Source: an uncultured Clostridia bacterium
GTDB lineage: Bacteria; Bacillota; Clostridia; UBA1381
Assembly: GCA_934463455.1 (NCBI GenBank)
Contig: CAKSJU010000075.1
Coordinates: 1 to 11,199, forward strand
DNA: 11,199 nt
Direction: 5' to 3'
Shown in pieces: positions 6,212 through 11,199 of this stretch. The notes under the pieces were generated by a model. It saw nothing but the letters and a program-made list of their open reading frames with translations. It ran no database searches and had not been told where the DNA came from. A program made the position numbers and the translations under genes. How positions within the stretch are numbered: position 1 is the stretch's first letter; each line of letters begins with the position of its first letter.

Positions 6212-9200
6212 TTAACACAATTTTACATTTTCCGCACCAAAGCTGTCGTTAAATTTTTTAATTTGCTCTTCCCGTGCGGAAATCCAATATTTATTTGATG
6301 CCATAAGCTGCTTCTTTGCATCTTCCACATATATGCAAATCGGAACATTACCTTTACTTTCTTCGGCAATTTTCTTTATCAAATTCATTTGTTCTTCACT
6401 GTAGGTTTTTATCCTGACAAACAATTTTTGCGAAACGACATTGTCTATAGACGTGACGGTTTCACATAAAATCTTAGGATCCTCGTCTTCACGAAAGCTT
6501 ACCCTTCCCTCAATGATGACAGTTTCGTCCTCTGCAAGCAAATAGGAATATCTGTCCAATACCTTAGGAAATACAATAATTTCAATACTTGCAAACATAT
6601 CCTCCAAGCTTACAAAAGCCATTTGTGTATTGTTTTTTGTTGTTTTATTTTTTCTTGAAGAAACAACTCCGCAAAGCTTAATCGTCTGACCGTCGGATAT
6701 ATCCTTTGAAACAATCCGATAAGCACCTTCATCATCTTTTTCAACTGCCGAAACAACATCTCCGATATTGTATTTGGTTATTTTTTTTACCTTCTGAACA
6801 TATTCTTCCATAGGATGACCGGAAAGATACCTGCCAATTGTTTCTTTTTCCATTTTTAAAAGATTTTTCTTTTCAAATTCGGGAATGTTTGGAAAAGAAA
6901 TCTCATGCGTTTCCTCTTCTTCTCCGAAAATCGAAAGCTGTCCCGGAACAGTTTCACGGTTTGTTTTCGCTTCGCTGTCAATAACGTCTTCAAAAACTCT
7001 TAAAAGCTGAGAACGATATATTCCCATAGAATCGAATGCTCCGCATTTAATCATGCTTTCAACTGCACGTTTATTCATATCTCGGGCGGTCATCCTCGAG
7101 ATAAAATCGGCAAAATTTTTAAAAGCTCCGTTTTCTTTTCTTTCATTTACCATTTCTTTTATAAAGCCGAGTCCGACATTTTTTACGCTGGCAAGTCCGA
7201 AACGAATATTATTGTCTTCAATTGTAAAGCTGTCCTCACTCTTATTAACATCCGGAGGCAGACATTCAATTCCCATATCCTTGCAATTCATTATATATTG
7301 ATTCATTTTTACCATATTATCCGCGCTTGAAATAAGTGCCGCCATAAATTCAACAGGATAAAATGTTTTTAAATATGCTGTCTGATATGTAAGATAAGCA
7401 TAAGCGGCGGCATGCGATTTATTAAATGCATAATTTGCAAAATAATCAATTTCATTAAATATTGAAAGTGCGGTTTTTTCATCTATACCCCGCCTTATAC
7501 ATCCGTCAATAAGATAATTTCCGTTTTCATCCTTTTTTCCGTAGATAAAATTTTGTTTTTCAACCTCCATCTGCGCTGCTTTTTTCTTGCTGATAACACG
7601 GCGCATCAAATCCGCATTTCCCATGGAATATCCCGCCAATTCACGCACTATCTGCATAACCTGTTCCTGATAAACCATACATCCGTAAGTAACGTTTAGA
7701 ATGGGCTCTAAAAGCGGATGCTTATATGTTACATCCTCGGGATGATTTTTATTGTGAATATATTTCGGTATTGACTCCATCGGTCCCGGTCTGTAAAGCG
7801 CAATTCCTGCGACTATATCTTCAAGTGAGTCGGGCTTTAGCTCCTGCATAAAGGATTTCATTCCGGCACTTTCTATTTGAAACACACCGTCGGTGTTTCC
7901 TGAGGAAATAAGCTCGTAAACCTCCGGAAGCGAATAATCCAGATTATCCGTGTCAATTGTTATGCCTTTTGTTTTTCTTATCAATTTTATTGCGTCTTCT
8001 ATAATCGTCAGATTTTTTAAACCCAAAAAATCCATTTTCAAAAGTCCGAGTTCTTCAACCGTATCTTTTACAAACTGTGTTGCGACAACGTCCTTATTTA
8101 CCTGAAGAGGCAAATAATTAACGGTCGGCTCTTCGGTTATAACAACCCCTGCCGCATGCGTACCTTTGCTTTTCGGCAATCCCTCAAGCAATTTTGCGGT
8201 ATTTATAAGATTTTTTATTTTCGGGTCGGAATTGTATTCGTTTTTTAACTCCTGGTTAATCTCCATAGCTTTATCTATGGTCATTTTAAGTTCATTCGGA
8301 ATTAATTTTGCAATTTTATCGGTTTCGGCAAGAGTAATTCCCAAAACTCTGCCAACATCCCTTATAACCTGGCGCGCTTTCATTGTGCCGAAAGTTATAA
8401 TTTGGCATACTTTATCTTCTCCATACTCTTCAATGATATAATCTATTACTTTTTTTCTGCCCTCCGGTGCAAAATCGGTATCTATATCAGGCATGCTCAC
8501 TCTTTCCGGATTTAAAAATCTTTCAAAAATCAAGCTGTATTTAAATGGGTCTATACTTGTTATTCCCAAAGAATATGCCACAAGACTTCCCGCAGCCGAG
8601 CCTCTTCCGGGTCCGACAAACACGTCGTGAGTCTTTGCATAATGAATAAAATCCCACACAATCAAAAAATAGTCAACAAAACCCATTTTATTAATTACCG
8701 AAAGTTCATATGAAAGTCTATCATTTATTTCTTCCGTCACCTCAGCATATCTTTTTTTCAAGCCGTCTCTGCAAAGCTCCTCAAGATACCCGCTTGCTGT
8801 CTTTCCCTCAGGGACATTAAACGACGGCAAATGACGGGTGTTGAAATCAAAAGTAACATTACATCTTTGTGCTATTTTTTCGGTATTTTCTATCGCTTCC
8901 GGAATGTAAGAAAACAAATTTTCCATTTCATCCGGAGTTTTTACATAAAATTCCTCTGTTTCAAATTTCATTCTGTCCGGATCATCAAGAGTTGTTTTCA
9001 TTTGTATGCACATAAGAACATCCTGTGCATACGCGTCGCTTTTGTTTACATAGTGAATATCATTTGTTGCGACAAGCCCTATTCCCAATTCATGCGCAAG
9101 CTTAATAAGCAGCGGATTTGTCTTTTTTTGCTCTGCAAGTCCGTGATCTTGAATTTCGATAAAATAATTGTCTTTGCCGAATACCGCAAGATATTTCTCC

Positions 9201-9673
9201 GCAATCTCTTTTGCTTTTTCGTAGTTCCCGTTCAAAAGTGCTTTCGGCACTTCTCCCGCTATGCAGGCGGAAAGAACAATAAGCCCCTCCGAATATTCTT
9301 TCAAAAGCTCAAAATCAATTCTCGGTTTTGAATAGAATCCCTCGGTAAATCCGAGTGTAACCAATTTAATTAAATTTTTATATCCCTTGTTATTCTCCGC
9401 CAATAATATAAGATGCGAATATTTTGATTCTTTATCATAGGTTTTATCAAAGCGGCTTCCCGAAGCCATATATACCTCGCAGCCTATGACCGGATGTATT
9501 CCCTGTGCAATTGCTTCTTTGTAAAACTCCACAACTCCGTACATAGCTCCGTGGTCTGTTATCGCAACCGAAGTCATTCCCGCTTCTTTTACTTTATTTA
9601 TAAGTTCGGTAATTTTAGACGCGCCGTCAAGCAAGCTATACATGGTATGTACATGCAAATGTGCAAATTGCAT
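6212..9673 (-). CDS. dnaE: DNA polymerase III subunit alpha (DnaE)
   Basis: This is a replicative polymerase of the C family, 1153 residues, a normal length for DnaE. The N-terminal PHP domain (about 1-210) keeps its metal-binding residues: HLHVH (5-9), TDHG (39-42), Glu66, His87, Cys137, Asp205 and His207. The palm has GPGRGSAAG (354-362), PDIDTDF (395-401) with catalytic Asp396 and Asp398, and KMDFLGLK (546-553) with the third aspartate, Asp548. Fingers and helix-hairpin-helix regions follow to about 880. QLSIF at 912-916 is a canonical beta-clamp-binding motif, and an OB-fold domain covers about 998-1072. There is no exonuclease insertion, so this is DnaE and not PolC. The ATG at 9671-9673 follows the DUF2344 stop by 7 bases, with GGGGTGA (9681-9687) overlapping that stop as ribosome binding site, which points to co-transcription. 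Confidence 0.98.
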   Translation of the reverse strand: MQFAHLHVHTMYSLLDGASKITELINKVKEAGMTSVAITDHGAMYGVVEFYKEAIAQGIHPVIGCEVYMASGSRFDKTYDKESKYSHLILLAENNKGYKNLIKLVTLGFTEGFYSKPRIDFELLKEYSEGLIVLSACIAGEVPKALLNGNYEKAKEIAEKYLAVFGKDNYFIEIQDHGLAEQKKTNPLLIKLAHELGIGLVATNDIHYVNKSDAYAQDVLMCIQMKTTLDDPDRMKFETEEFYVKTPDEMENLFSYIPEAIENTEKIAQRCNVTFDFNTRHLPSFNVPEGKTASGYLEELCRDGLKKRYAEVTEEINDRLSYELSVINKMGFVDYFLIVWDFIHYAKTHDVFVGPGRGSAAGSLVAYSLGITSIDPFKYSLIFERFLNPERVSMPDIDTDFAPEGRKKVIDYIIEEYGEDKVCQIITFGTMKARQVIRDVGRVLGITLAETDKIAKLIPNELKMTIDKAMEINQELKNEYNSDPKIKNLINTAKLLEGLPKSKGTHAAGVVITEEPTVNYLPLQVNKDVVATQFVKDTVEELGLLKMDFLGLKNLTIIEDAIKLIRKTKGITIDTDNLDYSLPEVYELISSGNTDGVFQIESAGMKSFMQELKPDSLEDIVAGIALYRPGPMESIPKYIHNKNHPEDVTYKHPLLEPILNVTYGCMVYQEQVMQIVRELAGYSMGNADLMRRVISKKKAAQMEVEKQNFIYGKKDENGNYLIDGCIRRGIDEKTALSIFNEIDYFANYAFNKSHAAAYAYLTYQTAYLKTFYPVEFMAALISSADNMVKMNQYIMNCKDMGIECLPPDVNKSEDSFTIEDNNIRFGLASVKNVGLGFIKEMVNERKENGAFKNFADFISRMTARDMNKRAVESMIKCGAFDSMGIYRSQLLRVFEDVIDSEAKTNRETVPGQLSIFGEEEETHEISFPNIPEFEKKNLLKMEKETIGRYLSGHPMEEYVQKVKKITKYNIGDVVSAVEKDDEGAYRIVSKDISDGQTIKLCGVVSSRKNKTTKNNTQMAFVSLEDMFASIEIIVFPKVLDRYSYLLAEDETVIIEGRVSFREDEDPKILCETVTSIDNVVSQKLFVRIKTYSEEQMNLIKKIAEESKGNVPICIYVEDAKKQLMASNKYWISAREEQIKKFNDSFGAENVKLC

Positions 9674-9680
9674 TTTGAAA

Positions 9681-10346
9681 TCACCCCTTTATCAATTCAT
9701 TTTTTCCCGACAAAACAGCTTTTCTGTGACTCATCGAAAATATCGGCACAAATTGCGGCTGATATTTCTCTATAGCTTCCAGCACCGTTTCGGGTTTTAA
9801 ATTGTAATTGTTTCCGGCAGAAACAATCATATCGAAAGTTAGAAATTTATTTTCGGTTTTAATAATTTTTAATTTAAATATGTGCGGTCTTATATCGGAT
9901 TCTTTTACACCGCTCTTGCTTTTCTTCATAACAAGAATTTTGTCGTTACTGAGAAAATCATCGACATTCGGTATATATGCCGTTTTAAGTTCTGTTTCGA
10001 CAATATATTCCGCACGGTCAAGCTTAGAAAAATCATGCTCTTTTCCCTCCGTCTTGACAACTGCCGAAATTTTAAAGCCTTTTGGGAAAGCATTGTTCAA
10101 TCTGTTTTTTATTTCTTCCGCCTGAAAATCTCCGTCAAAGCCTATCTTCATATATTCGCAATCAGATGTAACCCCCACCGAAAGCGGCATAGCGACAGTC
10201 ATAATCGGATGAGGATTAAAGCCCTGAGAAAATGCCATCGGCAGCCCCGAGCGTCTTACTGTACGGTGAAACATTCTCACAAAATCAAGATGAGAAATAT
10301 ATTTAACCTCTTCCCCTCTTTTGTACTTCAACAAATAATTACTCAT
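9681..10346 (-). CDS. DUF2344 (TIGR03936) radical-SAM-linked protein
   Basis: This 221-residue protein belongs to the DUF2344 family, which is found next to, or fused to, TIGR03960 radical SAM proteins. Its biochemical role is not known. The family signature is at the N-terminus: YISHLDFVRMFHRTVRRSGL, then FSQGFNPHP and MPLSVGVTSDCEY. The ATG at 10344-10346 was chosen because GGGGG (10353-10357) lies six bases upstream and the family motif begins a few residues in. A longer frame from 10442 would overlap the upstream gene by about 100 bases and adds unrelated sequence. The gene overlaps the end of the radical SAM gene by 8 bases, a sign of translational coupling, and is followed at 7 bases by dnaE. 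Confidence 0.9.
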   Translation of the reverse strand: MSNYLLKYKRGEEVKYISHLDFVRMFHRTVRRSGLPMAFSQGFNPHPIMTVAMPLSVGVTSDCEYMKIGFDGDFQAEEIKNRLNNAFPKGFKISAVVKTEGKEHDFSKLDRAEYIVETELKTAYIPNVDDFLSNDKILVMKKSKSGVKESDIRPHIFKLKIIKTENKFLTFDMIVSAGNNYNLKPETVLEAIEKYQPQFVPIFSMSHRKAVLSGKNELIKG

Positions 10347-11199
10347 AACAAACCCCCGTACCAAATGATTTAATTCCGCATCCCGCACATTTTTCGCGGC
10401 AATTCGGTGTTGTTTGAGCCAATTTAGCTTTTTCGTTCTCATTCATAAAAAAACTTTTGGTAACTCCGACATCTATGTGATCCCAAGGCAGACATTCGCT
10501 GTAATATCTTTCTCTCAAATAAAAATCAGGATTGATGCCAGTTTCTTCAAAAGCTTTCATCCATGTATCATACATAAAAAAGTCATTCCATGCATCAAAT
10601 TTACATCCAAGCTCCACCGCGCGTACAACAGCCTTCGAAAGCCGTCTGTCTCCCCGTGCGAAAACTCCCTCGAGATAACTTACCTTATTGTCATGCCAAT
10701 TATATCTTATTCGCTTTGACGTTATTGCTTTTTTTAAAAGCTCCTGTTTTTTTATTATTTCTTCTCTGGTATCCTGCTTTGACCACTGAAATGCCGTAAA
10801 TGGTTTTGGAATAAAGCTTGACGTACTTACCGTTATATTTATATTTTTAGCACGTTCTTCTTTCGGAATTTCAAAATATTTTCCCAAAACTGCTTCCGCA
10901 AGCGTAGCAATACCGAGAACATCATCCTCTGTTTCGGTAGGCAAACCAATCATAAAATACAGCTTTACATTCGTCCATCCGCCCCTGAATAGTCTCGACG
11001 TTGACTGCATTATATTTTCTTCTGTTATATTTTTGTTTATTACATCGCGAAGTCTTTGAGTTCCTGCTTCCGGCGCAAATGTTATTCCCGATTTTCTCAC
11101 CTTTTGAACTTTATTCATAAGTTCAAGAGAAAAATTGTCAATTCTCAAAGAAGGCAGCGACAAGCCTATTTTTTTCTTTTCGGTTATATCCAAAAGCTC
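10339..11199 (-). CDS. B12-binding radical SAM protein (TIGR03960 type), C-terminal part
   Basis: The frame is open to the right edge, so only the last 286 residues are present; full-length relatives are roughly 600. The visible part is the second half of a radical SAM barrel and its C-terminal extension. LSLPSLRID, then SGITFAPEAGTQRLRDVINK and VKLYFMIGLPTETEDDV are typical of the TIGR03960 branch. The Cys-rich tail CREKCAGCG (Cx3Cx2C) with a further Cys near the end could hold metal or an extra Fe-S cluster. The cobalamin-binding domain and the CxxxCxxC cluster motif would lie outside the window and cannot be confirmed. The substrate of this family is not known to me. It overlaps the DUF2344 gene by 8 bases, so the two products are probably made in equal amounts and act together. 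Confidence 0.9.
   Translation of the reverse strand, partial: ELLDITEKKKIGLSLPSLRIDNFSLELMNKVQKVRKSGITFAPEAGTQRLRDVINKNITEENIMQSTSRLFRGGWTNVKLYFMIGLPTETEDDVLGIATLAEAVLGKYFEIPKEERAKNINITVSTSSFIPKPFTAFQWSKQDTREEIIKKQELLKKAITSKRIRYNWHDNKVSYLEGVFARGDRRLSKAVVRAVELGCKFDAWNDFFMYDTWMKAFEETGINPDFYLRERYYSECLPWDHIDVGVTKSFFMNENEKAKLAQTTPNCREKCAGCGIKSFGTGVCYE

Noticed and set aside
6201..6229. Plus-strand promoter-like pair TTGACA-N17-TACATT, which would read antisense into the end of dnaE
   Set aside because: The -10 matches only 4/6 and the area is a homopolymer-rich AT stretch; no plus-strand gene follows.
8831..9331. Plus-strand open frame of 166 codons opposite dnaE, and other plus-strand frames
   Set aside because: They lie antisense to well-supported genes, lack ribosome binding sites, and their composition is that of a reversed AT-rich coding strand.
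9681..10442. Longer DUF2344 frame starting at the ATG at 10440-10442
   Set aside because: It would overlap the radical SAM gene by about 100 bases, adds residues not like the family, and lacks the GGGGG site that precedes the ATG at 10346.
1..11199. CRISPR arrays, tRNA or rRNA genes, insertion sequences, phage or defence genes
   Set aside because: No repeat-spacer pattern, tRNA cloverleaf, transposase or defence domain was recognised on reading both strands, apart from the doubtful recombinase-like tail at the left edge.

Overview
The window reads as a stretch of ordinary core chromosome from a low-GC, Gram-positive anaerobe, most likely a member of the Clostridia. The evidence is the AT-rich intergenic DNA, strong purine-rich ribosome binding sites (GGGGG, GGAGGGG, AAGGGG), TTG and GTG starts, consensus-like sigma-A promoters, a short pyruvate kinase, and a TRAP protein (mtrB), which is typical of Firmicutes. 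Every gene I can support lies on the minus strand, so transcription runs from high to low coordinates. No stretch longer than about 170 bases lacks a gene.

From right to left: (1) 11199-9681 holds the C-terminal half of a B12-binding radical SAM protein of the TIGR03960 type, cut by the window edge, and its usual partner, a DUF2344/TIGR03936 protein. They overlap by 8 bases. (2) 9673-6212 is dnaE, the alpha subunit of DNA polymerase III, 7 bases after the DUF2344 gene and sharing its ribosome binding region. (3) 6171-6136 carries a plausible promoter for a second unit: mtrB (TRAP), a 63-residue protein resembling the DUF2007 family, and pfkA (6-phosphofructokinase). (4) A strong intrinsic terminator follows pfkA directly, and pyk (pyruvate kinase) comes 98 bases after pfkA. 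A D-2-hydroxyacid dehydrogenase with a GTG start follows pyk at 16 bases. (5) htpG (Hsp90) has its own near-consensus promoter and a long hairpin at the 5' end of its leader. (6) The last 116 bases beyond the htpG stop hold a short open frame resembling the tail of a tyrosine recombinase, and a promoter-like pair of hexamers lies inside it.

Functionally the window joins replication (dnaE), the two irreversible steps of lower and upper glycolysis (pfkA, pyk), a hydroxyacid dehydrogenase that could use related three-carbon acids, tryptophan-responsive RNA control (TRAP), protein folding (htpG), and an uncharacterised radical SAM pair.

I do not see a clear new defence, mobile or biosynthetic system. 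The points that merit a second look are the TRAP protein with Asn in place of one of its three key basic RNA-contact residues and sited beside glycolysis genes, the non-CIRCE hairpin in the htpG leader, the terminator that splits pfkA from pyk, and the recombinase-like relic at the left edge.
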